A stretch of DNA of 64,000 bases from Sinanaerobacter chloroacetimidivorans (GCF_018128545.1 NZ_JAGSND010000011.1:62001-126000), one strand, 5' to 3'; counted from the first letter of the stretch, positions 35,626-44,610 are shown. Numbers and translations: made by a program. The notes: a model not told the origin generated them from the letters alone.

Positions 35626-37896
35626 TTAATAATTTTTCGCTACGATTAACAATTTGGTTCCCTGTTTGATTTCCTTTGCTGAATCCAAATCATTAATTTT
35701 TTTAATTTCATCAATAGTGGTCCTATATTTCTTGGCAATCTTCCAGATGGTATCTCCTGCTCTTGTTATGTAAAGGATGATACCCGGATTCAATTGCGTA
35801 TTCTGAGGAGTTTCCAAAAAGTTAATATTTTTAACCAGTTGATGTTTTTCTTTTTGTGAAACTGCCGTATTTACCAATAACCCGGCATTGACTTCAATCT
35901 GCCTGTTATTGATCTTGTCGAACCAGAGCTCCTTCAGCATGATATCATTATTGGCGCTCATTTCCGAATTGATTCCCGGAATTTCCATGGAGCTCCTGAA
36001 CGGAATTTCCTGTTGGATACTGAACGGTGTTTTCTTTTCATCTGCCGAAATGCAAATCAGATGAATAGCCACATTGCCTTCCACAATGCTCTTCCCTTGC
36101 TCGATATAGGATGATTTTTCACTTACGCTGCCGGAAATGTAGGCTATTTTATCGACATTCCCATACCTTTCCGGTATATTTACAATTTCTCTGACCGAAA
36201 GCTCTGCAACTCCGCTGCCGCTGAGTGACATCAGGCCGATCTCATCGGTATCATACTGAATATCCTTCAGGTGGTGATAGACGTCAGTTACCACTTCCTT
36301 TTCTATATTTTTGTATAATTCTAAACCCGTATCAACATTCATGTTCAGTTCTATGATATTCTTTTTACCGTTACCATCCTCCTTTGCTGTTAAATTTAAT
36401 GAAGAAATGGTAAAGTTTACTCTGCTTCCTGCCGGATTCTGCCCTGCCGGATTATTATCACCATCCAGTCTGATAAATTGGGTAAACTCGGTTTTCCCTT
36501 GATAGAGAACCGGAGTCGCCGCTTCCACTTCAGCAGTATCCTCGTCGGATTTGATTGCCTCTCCGGCAGCATCCGCTCCCAAATACATTACGTTGCAATA
36601 TACAGAAGCGTTAATAACAGCCTTTTCTTTCGTAATTTGCTTGTGATTCTCCACCACATTCACATCATATTTCAATATTTTCTGGATTTCAGGCATGGTA
36701 TCTTTCAGCGTCAGGTCTTCTTTTATCTCCGTGGCCTCCGTTTTTCGAAATGCAACATCTGTAAGGTTAATTGTCTCCTTCAGCATTTGTACTTCCTCAT
36801 CCCGGATCCCTTCAAAAATTTCAATATCCACATTGCTGTATTCACGCAGGGCTAGGGCAACTGTTGCTTTGACCTTAAACTTCCTCTCATTGATTACGGT
36901 ATAATCAATAGATTCAATGGAAGGTGTCACAGTGAGATCGGAGAATGGCGCCGTTTTTACTTCCGTATCAATCTTAAACGGAATTCTTGATTCAATGGCT
37001 ACCATCGGTTCGCCTTCTGCGATGGACTCCGGTATGTAAAGTGTTTGCAGAATGAGATCACCTGTCGTCTTAATGGACTCTGCCTCTACTTGCCCCGTAT
37101 GGATTTCTTTATCCGAAAGTTTGATTTTTCCATCCATGGACAGGATTCTGGCCAGATCCGGCTTCACATCCGGTACCAGGATGTCTTCTTCTATAAAAAT
37201 TCGTACCTGGGGCTTCTGTTTGATGTCCACAAGCTTCAGCTTGCTGCTCATTAACGCCCCTACCATCGGCATTAATTTGATTGGTTGTTTTTTGGGTACG
37301 GGAACGGGCTGTGGAACAGGTGCCGCTACAGGAACAGCCACCGGCTCTTCGACAACACTGGGTGCTGCCACTTCCTTCAGATCCGGCTCTTCTTCTGTCA
37401 GATCTGCTGCGGTTTCCTCTGTATCCTCTGCGGGCTCTGATGCAGGTTCTGCTATCGTCTCCAAAACCAGCTCTTCTTCCATCTGTACTACCGGCTGCGC
37501 TTCCGGCTCTTCTGCGGGCTTCATCACTGGCTCCGCGACGACTGGCTGCACATCCGGCTCTTCTGCGGGTTTTGCCACCGGCTCCGCGGCAACTGGCTGC
37601 ACTTCCGGCTCCTCTGCGGGCTTCGCCACAATTGGCTGAAATATTGGCTTTATAACCGGCGGCTGCACTGCCGGTTCCGGAATGGGCTGGACTACTGGCT
37701 GTACCTTTTCTTGTTCCTCTATAGCGAATTCCTTCTCTGCAGGTACATGGAACACTTTTTCATAGGCCGTAGCATCAAACGGTTCTACATTCCCTCCAGG
37801 CATATATTGTGAATTATATTCGTCTGCTTCCCTGGCAGGCTGCAATGCAAAGTCAGGAATGTCTTTAAATTGAAACGGGTCTTTTTCGTATGTCAT
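35626..37896 (-). CDS. sipL: SPOCS (DUF3794) and LysM spore-coat morphogenetic protein, SipL-like
   Basis: 756 aa. C-terminal LysM domain (about residues 707-755: YITRAGDTIWKIAKKY, INDLDSAKEIKQGTKLLIV) preceded by three SPOCS/DUF3794 units between about 210 and 680. This order is that of SipL, which docks the spore coat on the forespore surface with SpoIVA in Clostridioides. The first ~205 residues are an extra acidic, Pro/Val/Glu-rich extension that ordinary SipL proteins (about 500 aa) lack; it includes three near-identical 17-residue repeats. ATG 37896 is preferred over the GTG just before it. A sigma-E-type promoter upstream supports mother-cell expression. The spoIIR gene follows in the same direction but has its own promoter. 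Confidence 0.82.
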   Translation of the reverse strand: MTYEKDPFQFKDIPDFALQPAREADEYNSQYMPGGNVEPFDATAYEKVFHVPAEKEFAIEEQEKVQPVVQPIPEPAVQPPVIKPIFQPIVAKPAEEPEVQPVAAEPVAKPAEEPDVQPVVAEPVMKPAEEPEAQPVVQMEEELVLETIAEPASEPAEDTEETAADLTEEEPDLKEVAAPSVVEEPVAVPVAAPVPQPVPVPKKQPIKLMPMVGALMSSKLKLVDIKQKPQVRIFIEEDILVPDVKPDLARILSMDGKIKLSDKEIHTGQVEAESIKTTGDLILQTLYIPESIAEGEPMVAIESRIPFKIDTEVKTAPFSDLTVTPSIESIDYTVINERKFKVKATVALALREYSNVDIEIFEGIRDEEVQMLKETINLTDVAFRKTEATEIKEDLTLKDTMPEIQKILKYDVNVVENHKQITKEKAVINASVYCNVMYLGADAAGEAIKSDEDTAEVEAATPVLYQGKTEFTQFIRLDGDNNPAGQNPAGSRVNFTISSLNLTAKEDGNGKKNIIELNMNVDTGLELYKNIEKEVVTDVYHHLKDIQYDTDEIGLMSLSGSGVAELSVREIVNIPERYGNVDKIAYISGSVSEKSSYIEQGKSIVEGNVAIHLICISADEKKTPFSIQQEIPFRSSMEIPGINSEMSANNDIMLKELWFDKINNRQIEVNAGLLVNTAVSQKEKHQLVKNINFLETPQNTQLNPGIILYITRAGDTIWKIAKKYRTTIDEIKKINDLDSAKEIKQGTKLLIVAKNY
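37483..37626 (-). repeat. 17-residue tandem repeats in the SipL-like protein
   Basis: Three 51-base units encode AKPAEEPEVQPVAAEPV, AKPAEEPDVQPVVAEPV and a shortened MKPAEEPEAQPVVQ. Near identity at DNA level suggests recent slippage, so copy number may vary among strains. Confidence 0.75.
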
Positions 37897-37932
37897 CACT
37901 ATTTCCCCCTCTATATACGGTTAGTTGTTATA

Positions 37933-37959
37933 AGTGTATTCTCACGGAGGGCTTGTTAT
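37933..37959 (-). promoter_or_regulatory. Sigma-E-type promoter of the SipL-like gene
   Basis: On the minus strand ATA, 16 bases, AATACACT against the mother-cell consensus ATA-N16-CATANAMT (one mismatch). It is about 35 bases upstream of the start. Confidence 0.6.
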
Positions 37960-37966
37960 GACAAAA

Positions 37967-38015
37967 TAAAAACCTCCTTTTCTACAAAACCTGTAAAAAA
38001 AGAGGTCTGGTTTTT
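37967..38015 (-). terminator. Possible terminator of the ispE-gntR operon
   Basis: Bulged hairpin with arms AAAACCAGACCTCTTTT and AAAAGGAGGTTTT on the minus strand, followed by TTATTTTG, right at the end of the GntR gene. Weak pairing. Confidence 0.45.
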
Positions 38016-38676
38016 ATTTAAAGCTGTCATCCTTCATGATCATATCCTTTAGCTTATCGATATGATTGAAGGCTTCAAATCTGGCATTTGCTCCGTTTCC
38101 ATTGGTAATTTCCTCATAGATACGTTGATGCTCCGGAATCATTTCTTCTGCCCGTTTGAAATCCTTATAGTAGATATAGCGGAATCGCAGCACCAGCTCC
38201 TGCATCTGCTCTACCATATGTATCAGATGATTGTTTCTGCTGGATTCCACGATCAGGTGATGGAAGATGGAATCGTTTCTTATCATTTCGGCCACATCGC
38301 TGTCTAAGACGGCCTGATGAAATTTTTCAGACACGGATAACAGTTCTTTTTTCTGTTCTGCTGTCATTCTTTCCGCCGCAAGATAAGCCGCGAGGCCTTC
38401 CAGATTTGCTCTTACTTCCAGGATGTCTTCCATATCCTTTAGGGATACCTCTGAGGCATAGGCTCCTTTTCTTGGCTCAATCACAACAAGTCCTTCTTTT
38501 TCCAGCTTTCTGATGGCTTCTCTGATAGGTGTACGGCTTACACCCATATCCTCAGCAAGCTCGATTTCCATCATTCTGGTACCCGGTTTTATTTTTCCGG
38601 TAAGTATCAGAGATCTCAACTCCTCATATACGATTTCTCGTAATGGTCTATGGCTTTGAATATCAAAATTAAGCAT
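38014..38676 (-). CDS. GntR/FadR-family transcription regulator (FCD domain)
   Basis: 220 aa. Winged helix at residues 8-75 (LREIVYEELRSLILTG, MGVSRTPIREAIRKLEKEGLV) followed by a helical FCD effector domain (about 80-205) with the metal-type ligand pattern DSIFHHLIVESSRNNHLI. The gene starts 21 bases after ispE and is thus co-transcribed with it; such ispE-gntR pairs are common in Clostridia as far as I recall. Ligand and targets are unknown. Confidence 0.88.
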   Translation of the reverse strand: MLNFDIQSHRPLREIVYEELRSLILTGKIKPGTRMMEIELAEDMGVSRTPIREAIRKLEKEGLVVIEPRKGAYASEVSLKDMEDILEVRANLEGLAAYLAAERMTAEQKKELLSVSEKFHQAVLDSDVAEMIRNDSIFHHLIVESSRNNHLIHMVEQMQELVLRFRYIYYKDFKRAEEMIPEHQRIYEEITNGNGANARFEAFNHIDKLKDMIMKDDSFK

Positions 38677-38697
38677 ATCAGCTTCCCCTCTTTTGTT

Positions 38698-39678
38698 TTA
38701 TAATGTTTTTATAAAAAATGTTTCTTTATTCATATACTTCAGTCTTTCAAAGGCTTCTTTGCCTTTTTTTCTGCTGGTATACAACCCAAATACGGTCGGA
38801 CCGCTGCCACTCATCAGCGCTTTCATAGGCTTCCCGGTTTCTACCATCTTGTTCTTTGTATACATGATACTAGAATACTCTTTTAAGCTATAATTTTCAA
38901 GTACATTCACCATATTTTTTGAAATTTTATGATAATTATGCTCCTTGATTCCGCAAACCAATTCCATGGTATTCGGCCGGTTTTTAATAGCTGCCAAGTC
39001 CATGCCTCCATAAACCTGCGCCGTTGAAACGGCAATAGGCGGCTTTGATAATAAAACCCAGCATTTTAGAGGTTTAATCTGTTCCAGCTGCTCCCCAATC
39101 CCCGATGCAACGGCACAAGTTCCTGCCCTTTCATCCCATTGCAAACAAAGATTTTCATTCAGAGCAGCCTGTCCGGCCAGACAGAAGGGAACGTCCGCCC
39201 CAAGCTTTACGCCTAAATCCATTAAAGATGTCAGACCCAAGTCCAACTCCCAAATTCGGTTTAAGCCAAGGAGAACTGCTGCCGCATTTGAACTTCCTCC
39301 CGCCAGACCTGCAGAAACGGGAATCCTTTTCTCAATCTTGATCCGGATCTCACCCGCTCTATTTCTGCAATACGTTTCCGCCATCAGAGAAGCGGCCCGG
39401 TAAGCCAGATTCCGATGATCATCCGGAAGAAAGGGTAAGTTGGTTGAGAGGTTTATGGAAATTCCCTTTCCCATTTGGTTCGGATTCGGAGCCGTTTCCT
39501 GTTTTTGATCTGGTTTCTCTGACTGGTCCTCTATCCACTTTACAGTAACTTTATCGAATAAGTCGATCTGCTGCATCACCATCAGCACTTCATGATAGCC
39601 ATCCGGTCTTTTCCCGATTACATCAATGGAAAGATTGATCTTCGCATAAGCATTCACAGTAATATCCTTCATCTTCAA
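38698..39678 (-). CDS. ispE: 4-diphosphocytidyl-2-C-methyl-D-erythritol kinase
   Basis: 326 aa GHMP kinase of the MEP (non-mevalonate) isoprenoid pathway; phosphorylates the 2-hydroxyl of CDP-ME. N-terminal AYAKINLSIDVIGKRPDGYHE, the ATP loop IPVSAGLAGGSSNAAAVL (about 109), and the C-terminal glycine loop ALMSGSGPTVFGLY are all intact. Slightly longer than the usual 280-300 aa because of an insertion about residues 55-72 rich in Lys, Gln and Pro. Two nearby ATGs (39678 and two codons in) are both possible. Confidence 0.93.
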   Translation of the reverse strand: MKMKDITVNAYAKINLSIDVIGKRPDGYHEVLMVMQQIDLFDKVTVKWIEDQSEKPDQKQETAPNPNQMGKGISINLSTNLPFLPDDHRNLAYRAASLMAETYCRNRAGEIRIKIEKRIPVSAGLAGGSSNAAAVLLGLNRIWELDLGLTSLMDLGVKLGADVPFCLAGQAALNENLCLQWDERAGTCAVASGIGEQLEQIKPLKCWVLLSKPPIAVSTAQVYGGMDLAAIKNRPNTMELVCGIKEHNYHKISKNMVNVLENYSLKEYSSIMYTKNKMVETGKPMKALMSGSGPTVFGLYTSRKKGKEAFERLKYMNKETFFIKTL

Positions 39679-39703
39679 CCATCCCTCTGCAGCATCTATT
39701 GAA

Positions 39704-39733
39704 AAGCAGGCGTAAGAAATTCTTCGCCCGCTT
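39704..39733 (-). terminator. Terminator of the tadA-membrane protein operon
   Basis: Arms AAGCRGGCG and its complement around a short A/T loop, followed on the minus strand by TTTTCAATAG; 30-60 bases past the stop of the Ig-like protein gene. Confidence 0.65.
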
Positions 39734-39764
39734 ATACTGCTTATTTTTATTCTTTTCTTACTGA

Positions 39765-40640
39765 TTATTTTTTCTTGCTCTTTGAGTTTTTGCTCTTACC
39801 GGTGGCATTTTTCGGATTTGTGGTAGTTGCTTTGGCTCTTTCTGCTGCTTTTGCTGCTGCTTTTTCCGCCGCCTCTTTTCTGCCTGTAAGGTAAGTGCTT
39901 CCTGCCTCTGAAATTCTCTTCGGTCCCTTAACACTCTTGTTATCTTTTAAAGATTTTGTCTGTGCCGCAGACTCTTTTGCAGAAGCGTTTGCTTTTCCTT
40001 TGTTCTTCTTGGCAGCATTCGCCCTAGCCTTTTCTTTTTCCTTTTCTGTTTTCGCTACGATGTCCTCAACAGATTTGCCCGTTTCCTTTGCAACTTTGTA
40101 AGGATTTACCTTAATATCTTCCTTCTCCGCTTCCTGCTTCTTCAGATTTCTCTTCATGGACAAGGAGGAAAATATCAGCATTCCTACGACCATCAGCAGC
40201 ATCAAGCCCATATTCACCGTAGTATCCATACTGGTGTTTCTCGTTCTGAATTCTACCGTTTCATCCTGACCCAAAGTATCTCCGTTAGGAATCTGCAAGT
40301 TCCCTGAAATCCTCAGTTTATAAGCGGAATCCGGCTTCAGTGTCTGATTCACCAAAACCCAGATTTCATCCAGATTTTTGGAGCTGTATAAAACCTTGAG
40401 GGGAATTTCTTTTCCTTCTTCATCGGTGAACACAAAGCAGTCTTTATTAATATCCTGCACTTCTTTTGCGGAAACGTCCTCGTTAAAGTAGAGCTTTACC
40501 ATAACGTTTTCCGGCTGGAAACCACCGCCGCCATCCTTAGGATAGCTGTCTACCAACTCTAATCCCGATGCAAAAGCCGGGGAAAAGGAAAGTAATACCA
40601 GTAAAATGGAAAGGCTTAACATCATGCCCAATTTTTTCAT
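39765..40640 (-). CDS. Membrane protein with extracellular Ig-like domain and Lys/Ala-rich cytoplasmic tail
   Basis: 291 aa. Signal peptide (residues 1-25, ending PAFASG), then an Ig-like domain of about 100 residues (VDSYPKDGGGGFQPENVMVKL, YFNEDVS, AYKLRISGN, TVEFRTRNTS), which resembles the bacterial Big_5/copper-resistance-like sandwich. One membrane helix follows (MGLMLLMVVGMLIFSSLS), then a ~125-residue tail almost entirely Lys, Ala, Glu, Thr and Asn, presumably cytoplasmic and binding acidic partners such as RNA or DNA. Its ATG overlaps the tadA stop by four bases. Function unknown. Confidence 0.75.
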   Translation of the reverse strand: MKKLGMMLSLSILLVLLSFSPAFASGLELVDSYPKDGGGGFQPENVMVKLYFNEDVSAKEVQDINKDCFVFTDEEGKEIPLKVLYSSKNLDEIWVLVNQTLKPDSAYKLRISGNLQIPNGDTLGQDETVEFRTRNTSMDTTVNMGLMLLMVVGMLIFSSLSMKRNLKKQEAEKEDIKVNPYKVAKETGKSVEDIVAKTEKEKEKARANAAKKNKGKANASAKESAAQTKSLKDNKSVKGPKRISEAGSTYLTGRKEAAEKAAAKAAERAKATTTNPKNATGKSKNSKSKKK

Positions 40641-41113
40641 ATTGTAGTTTCCTCCGATTTCTTTTTTCTAAGCTGCTTAAAAAATGTTTTCATGATTTCT
40701 TCGCATTGCTGCTGCATGATTCCAGTTTCTATCTGAACAAAATGATTTAATCTTTCATCCTGTAAAATATTCATCAGCGAACCGCCGGCTCCCTTCTTCG
40801 GATCCATGGTTCCGATAAAAATTTTCGGAATTCTGGCGAGTACAATGGCACCTGCGCACATTGGACAAGGCTCTGTTGTCGTGTACAGCCGACAGTCCAG
40901 CAAACGCCATCCGCCCAGGTTTTTTGCCGCTTCTCTTATAGCCAGGACTTCTGCATGCGTGGTAGGATCCTTGGAACTCTCCGTCAAATTGTGGCCTCGT
41001 CCAATAATTTCGCCATCCTTTTCTACGATGGCTCCTACCGGCACTTCTCCCATGGAAAGAGCTTTGGAAGCTTCCTTCAGCGCTTCTTTCATAAAGTCCT
41101 CAGGTGTTCTCAT
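40637..41113 (-). CDS. tadA: tRNA-specific adenosine deaminase
   Basis: 158 aa from the chosen start. It makes inosine at the wobble position of tRNA-Arg(ACG). Zinc/catalytic motif HAE (H53-E55, in TTHAEVLAIREA) and PCPMCAGAI (C83, C86) are intact, and MKEALKEASKALSMGEVPVGAIV is the normal N terminus. The open frame extends upstream to 41188, but those extra residues (KNRKYGNIVRY...) are not part of the family; MRTPEDFMKEA is preferred. Overlaps the downstream membrane protein gene by four bases. Confidence 0.92.
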   Translation of the reverse strand: MRTPEDFMKEALKEASKALSMGEVPVGAIVEKDGEIIGRGHNLTESSKDPTTHAEVLAIREAAKNLGGWRLLDCRLYTTTEPCPMCAGAIVLARIPKIFIGTMDPKKGAGGSLMNILQDERLNHFVQIETGIMQQQCEEIMKTFFKQLRKKKSEETTI

Positions 41114-41216
41114 CCTTCTGATTATGCTCCTTTTCCATGAATTCTTCATATACCTTACAATGTTACCATACTTCCTATTTTTTTTCAATGAAAAAATCTA
41201 GTCCCTGAAACAAGCA

Positions 41217-41244
41217 AGGATGCACCTGCCGGCAGATGCATCCT
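41217..41244. repeat. 28-bp near-perfect palindrome
   Basis: AGGATGCACCTGCC joined without loop to GGCAGATGCATCCT, one mismatch. It lies between the hypothetical gene at 41293-42294 and tadA, both on the minus strand. Could be a terminator stem (no clean T-run) or a protein-binding palindrome. Confidence 0.5.
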
Positions 41245-41292
41245 ACATATCTGAAGTGTTTTATATAATCATTATATACTAAAATCAAATTT

Positions 41293-42294
41293 TTAAATCT
41301 CCTCGATATTTCCGGTTTTTACGTCAATAGCGACGATCCAGTAGCCATAGGCTGTTTTTCTTGCCAGTTTTTCTCCTATGCCATCTGTATCATCCGTACC
41401 GCGAATCGGCTGCCAGTAAGTAAAGCCTGATTTTCCTCCGTCCGGCTGCTCTTCATCCAGAAATCTTCCGGGGATTCCAAAATAGTATTTCATAGCCATC
41501 CCATTCTGATCTGCCTTCGCACCGAAGATATAGTGCCGGTACTGGGTGGCAAAGTAATGGGCCCCGGGGGAAACCAGCGGCAGATTGGTGATGTTGACGA
41601 TTTTTTTCCATCTGGCTCCGGTTTTATCTTTCTCAAAGGGATCCACATCCTCATAATATTCGGCCATTCTGCAGGTATGGGCGCAGGCGTTCAGGACGTA
41701 TTCATTATAAAAGCTATTATACACCTTTTTGGAGACAGTTCTGTCACTCGAACCGGCGGCCTCTGCACCATACTCTTCTTTTTCCTCCTCTTCTTCGCTA
41801 AGATCCATATCCCTTGCCAGTTGTTCCTCTTCCTCGTCCGCATCCGTTCCTACCTCAAAGAGTTCGGATTGAAAGGGGTCGTTTTCACTGAAGGTAATTC
41901 CCTTCAGCACCGGGTGAAGCGGCTCCTTTTCATCAGTGGTAGAGGCGGCGGCGATAATAGCGGTGGAAAAATTATGGAATGGTGTCCCTTTTCCATCCAG
42001 ATCCAACGGCTGAAAGCGGAAATAAGTTTCTCCGGTCCCCTGCCGGTTGATCAAAAGATTTCCGATAATGGTATGTATGGTTCTTTCCCCTTTTTTTCCG
42101 AATAAAATCAACTTGTATATATATTCGCCTTTATCGTAATATTTGAGGTTTTGTACTGCGCACCGCAAGGCTCCCTTATTATTTCCCGTTTCTATTTTCA
42201 AGTAACCTTTGATAGGCGTTGATTCCTTTGAGGCAAATTGGTTGCCTTGTTCCTCCATCATTACTAATGCGCGATTATATTTTACATAATTCAT
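41293..42294 (-). CDS. Conserved-looking hypothetical protein
   Basis: 333 aa, no signal peptide or membrane helix. N-terminal half is beta-rich and regular (PIKGYLKIETGNNKGALRC, YIYKLILFGKKGERTI, GETYFRFQPLDLDGKGTPF). The middle (about 150-190) is a highly acidic linker (EEEEQLARDMDLSEEEEEKEE). The C-terminal part binds together tryptophan- and glycine-rich pieces (YYFGIPGRFLDEEQPDGGKSG, FTYWQPIRG). I do not recognise the family. It is monocistronic, between a promoterless gap and a palindrome. No function is proposed. Confidence 0.75.
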   Translation of the reverse strand: MNYVKYNRALVMMEEQGNQFASKESTPIKGYLKIETGNNKGALRCAVQNLKYYDKGEYIYKLILFGKKGERTIHTIIGNLLINRQGTGETYFRFQPLDLDGKGTPFHNFSTAIIAAASTTDEKEPLHPVLKGITFSENDPFQSELFEVGTDADEEEEQLARDMDLSEEEEEKEEYGAEAAGSSDRTVSKKVYNSFYNEYVLNACAHTCRMAEYYEDVDPFEKDKTGARWKKIVNITNLPLVSPGAHYFATQYRHYIFGAKADQNGMAMKYYFGIPGRFLDEEQPDGGKSGFTYWQPIRGTDDTDGIGEKLARKTAYGYWIVAIDVKTGNIEEI

Positions 42295-42348
42295 GAGCTT
42301 TTTCTCCTCCCTCGGATGGTTCCCTCTCTTATTTTATTTTAAGCATTC

Positions 42349-42377
42349 TTGAAATTGCCCCTATAAATTGGTAATAT
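42349..42377 (+). promoter_or_regulatory. Sigma-A promoter of cvpA
   Basis: TTGAAA, 17 bases, TAATAT; about 75 bases upstream of the CvpA-family gene. Confidence 0.6.
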
Positions 42378-42453
42378 AGATATATGCTATAAGGGGTTTA
42401 ATTATGCTATTTTTGCTTCCTTTGAAGAGAAGGAGAAAGGGGATTGGTTTATT

Positions 42454-43098
42454 ATGTGGTTTGATGTGATCATCGCAGCCATTTTGATCTTATCGTTAAT
42501 TCAGGGCTACCGCCACGGTTTTGTACATACGTTTATCCATACGGTGGGGTGGGTACTGGCAGTTGTTTTGGGTTTTGTCTGGTTTCCCTACGTGGTTGAT
42601 TTCTTAAAGAATAAAACTGATTTTTACAGTTCCATACAGGATAAGATTGCGTTACGAATTGCAGACAATGCAGGTACTGCGACAGATTCAGCCTTGAATG
42701 GCTTTCCCGAGGTTATCCGTGAAGCGGTCACCAAAACAGTGGATACCGCTGCAGACGCTATCTCAGCCTCTATTGCGGGCAGTCTTGCCAATATTCTGTT
42801 CAGTATTATTGCGTTCCTGATTGTGGCTGCTGTTATCAAGGTGATTATTCTCTTTATTACTTCGATTTTTTCTAAAAGATCCAACGGTGGATTTATCGGA
42901 GGAATCGATGGTTTTTTCGGCATCTTTGCCGGAGCCTTGAAGGGCATCGTTATCATCTATCTTTTGCTTGCTCTTATGGTGCCCGTCACAAATCTGCTGG
43001 GCAGCGAATGGTTAATAGACGAGCTGAATGCTTCTGTTTTCGGAAATTATTTATATAACAACAATCTGGTATTTTTCACAGTAAATAAATTTATATAA
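42454..43098 (+). CDS. cvpA: CvpA-family membrane protein
   Basis: 214 aa with four to five membrane helices. CvpA/DUF-type features: FDVIIAAILILSLIQGYRHGF at the N terminus and GGFIGGIDGFFGIFAGALKGIVIIYLL (about 145-170). The family was named for colicin V production in E. coli and has roles in envelope homeostasis and biofilm; a precise activity is not known. Convergent with the metallo-hydrolase gene that ends 6 bases away. Confidence 0.88.
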   Translation: MWFDVIIAAILILSLIQGYRHGFVHTFIHTVGWVLAVVLGFVWFPYVVDFLKNKTDFYSSIQDKIALRIADNAGTATDSALNGFPEVIREAVTKTVDTAADAISASIAGSLANILFSIIAFLIVAAVIKVIILFITSIFSKRSNGGFIGGIDGFFGIFAGALKGIVIIYLLLALMVPVTNLLGSEWLIDELNASVFGNYLYNNNLVFFTVNKFI

Positions 43099-43103
43099 AG
43101 GGA

Positions 43104-44405
43104 TCAAACTTTGATTACCCAGCTGTCCTGAAAAACTTCCGTCTTATCTGAAAACGCAAAGAAAGCTTCCGGATGAAAGGTATGAATGGGAATCACTCTT
43201 TTGGGGTGCAGCTCGGCAATAACCTGCTTGATGGCTGCCTCCGAAGCATGACCGCTGGTATGTGCCAGGTGACTTTGGAATCCCAAAGAGGAGAGATACT
43301 TTTCAAAGCGAACCTGGCTGCCTTTGCCGCGATAGGCCTGCCACATGGAATAAATAAAGTCACCGGGGTCAAGTTCAATCTTTTTTAAATCGGAGAGCAT
43401 GGATGGTCTTACCATCATCACAATGCACTTTTGTTTTTTGCTGATTTTTCTCATGCTAATCCGTGAGCGGATAAAAGGAAGAAAGGAGCACAGTATCTCG
43501 CGGCCTTTCGTCTGCCATAATCTACCCAAGGGGAAAGGATAAAAGACCTTCATTGCGCGGTATCGGCCTCCGGGCACCGGAAGCCGATAGTTCGGTCTGG
43601 TTAACTGTGAAAGAAGATTAGCCACATAAACATCTACTACAAGAAATTTTCCCTGTGCCTCTGCGGCCTGATAAAAACTTATCATCCGATCAACATTCTG
43701 GGTGGATGCCTGAAAGAGAACGATACCTTCGCTGTCCTTCAGAATGGCTTCTACTTTCTGTTGAACATCTGATTCAGACGGCAAAGATTCGCTTTTCCTC
43801 CCAATATTGGTGCCCTCCACCAGGAGCAGGTCTGCATATTTGGGCGCCTTCTGCAGAAAGTTTTCAAGGCAATACCCTTTCCATCCGTGGTTGCGGAAAT
43901 CAGCGGAATAGATCAAGGTTTTTCCCTCTGCTCTGATCTCAAAGGCAGCTGCATCAAAGGCAGAATGGTCCATCAAATAGGGTTTCAGGAAAAAATCGCC
44001 GATCTGAAAGGGCTTCTCCATGTAGAAGATCATTGTATTCTCCATTCTGAATTTGGGAATGGGAAAACTGAGAGACAGGGATATGAGTGTCTCCGCGGCT
44101 TCCGTAAGATAGACAGGAATCTTAGGATGAATATATTTCAGAAGCCCATAATGGTCGCTGTGGGCATGGGAAAGAATCACAGCGTCAAACTTCGGTTGAT
44201 CCCATTGATAAAGACCCTTTACCTGGGGAATGACCCCCAATTCCAGTAATTCTTTAGCGGGCTTCTTTACCCAGCTTTCATCTATAATTTCCCCTTTATA
44301 ATATAAGGGATATCCCGCATCCAGCAGAATTCTCGTGCCACGGGTCTTTAGCTCAATCATGGTTCCCCCGATTTCATGGGTTCCCCGGTATATAATCAGC
44401 TCCAT
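43104..44405 (-). CDS. Metallo-beta-lactamase/beta-CASP family hydrolase (RNase J-like)
   Basis: 433 aa from ATG 44405, which has an AAGGA ribosome site and opens MELIIYRGTHEIGGTMIEL; the longer open frame upstream is GC-rich non-coding sequence. Metal motif HAHSDH (H80, H82, D84, H85), later MDHSAFDAAAF and YSADFRNHG, then the beta-CASP insertion and the RMMBL end HTSGHASEAAIKQVI with PKRVIPIHTFHPEAF. Such proteins cut RNA (RNase J, CPSF-like). It is shorter than RNase J (about 555 aa), lacking its C-terminal domain. A nuclease function is likely, but the target is open. A structured leader precedes it. Confidence 0.85.
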   Translation of the reverse strand: MELIIYRGTHEIGGTMIELKTRGTRILLDAGYPLYYKGEIIDESWVKKPAKELLELGVIPQVKGLYQWDQPKFDAVILSHAHSDHYGLLKYIHPKIPVYLTEAAETLISLSLSFPIPKFRMENTMIFYMEKPFQIGDFFLKPYLMDHSAFDAAAFEIRAEGKTLIYSADFRNHGWKGYCLENFLQKAPKYADLLLVEGTNIGRKSESLPSESDVQQKVEAILKDSEGIVLFQASTQNVDRMISFYQAAEAQGKFLVVDVYVANLLSQLTRPNYRLPVPGGRYRAMKVFYPFPLGRLWQTKGREILCSFLPFIRSRISMRKISKKQKCIVMMVRPSMLSDLKKIELDPGDFIYSMWQAYRGKGSQVRFEKYLSSLGFQSHLAHTSGHASEAAIKQVIAELHPKRVIPIHTFHPEAFFAFSDKTEVFQDSWVIKV

Positions 44406-44610
44406 TCTGCATCCTTGCCTTTCCGTCCGGAAAATTTGTTTTTTTGTGCAGGCTTCCAGAAACCCAGCCTGCAGCAGTCTGCGGCTGCCTGTTGGCTGCA
44501 ACACTGGGAATACCAGCCGCCTGGCATCGGCGGTGCTGGCAGCACCTACTGCTTTGGACATCCAAGGTTCTGGCAGCACCTGCCGCCCTACATCGTTTAC
44601 TCCATTATAT
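44406..44610 (-). other. GC-rich structured leader upstream of the MBL gene
   Basis: A perfect -10 box (TATAAT on minus, 44604-44609) starts a ~195-base stretch before the gene, much richer in GC than its surroundings. It contains GGTGCTGCCAGCACC, a second copy GGTGCTGCCAGAACC 40 bases away, and other short palindromes, all able to form small hairpins on the minus strand. May be a regulatory 5' leader; no riboswitch class recognised. Confidence 0.4.

Noticed and set aside
37483..37626. Regular 51-bp repeats considered as a CRISPR-like array
   Set aside because: No spacers and no cas genes; the repeats are in frame and encode a protein tail.
36478..37655. Several plus-strand open frames opposite the SipL-like gene
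   Set aside because: Mirror images of the low-complexity Pro/Val/Glu region; no ribosome sites and repetitive peptides.
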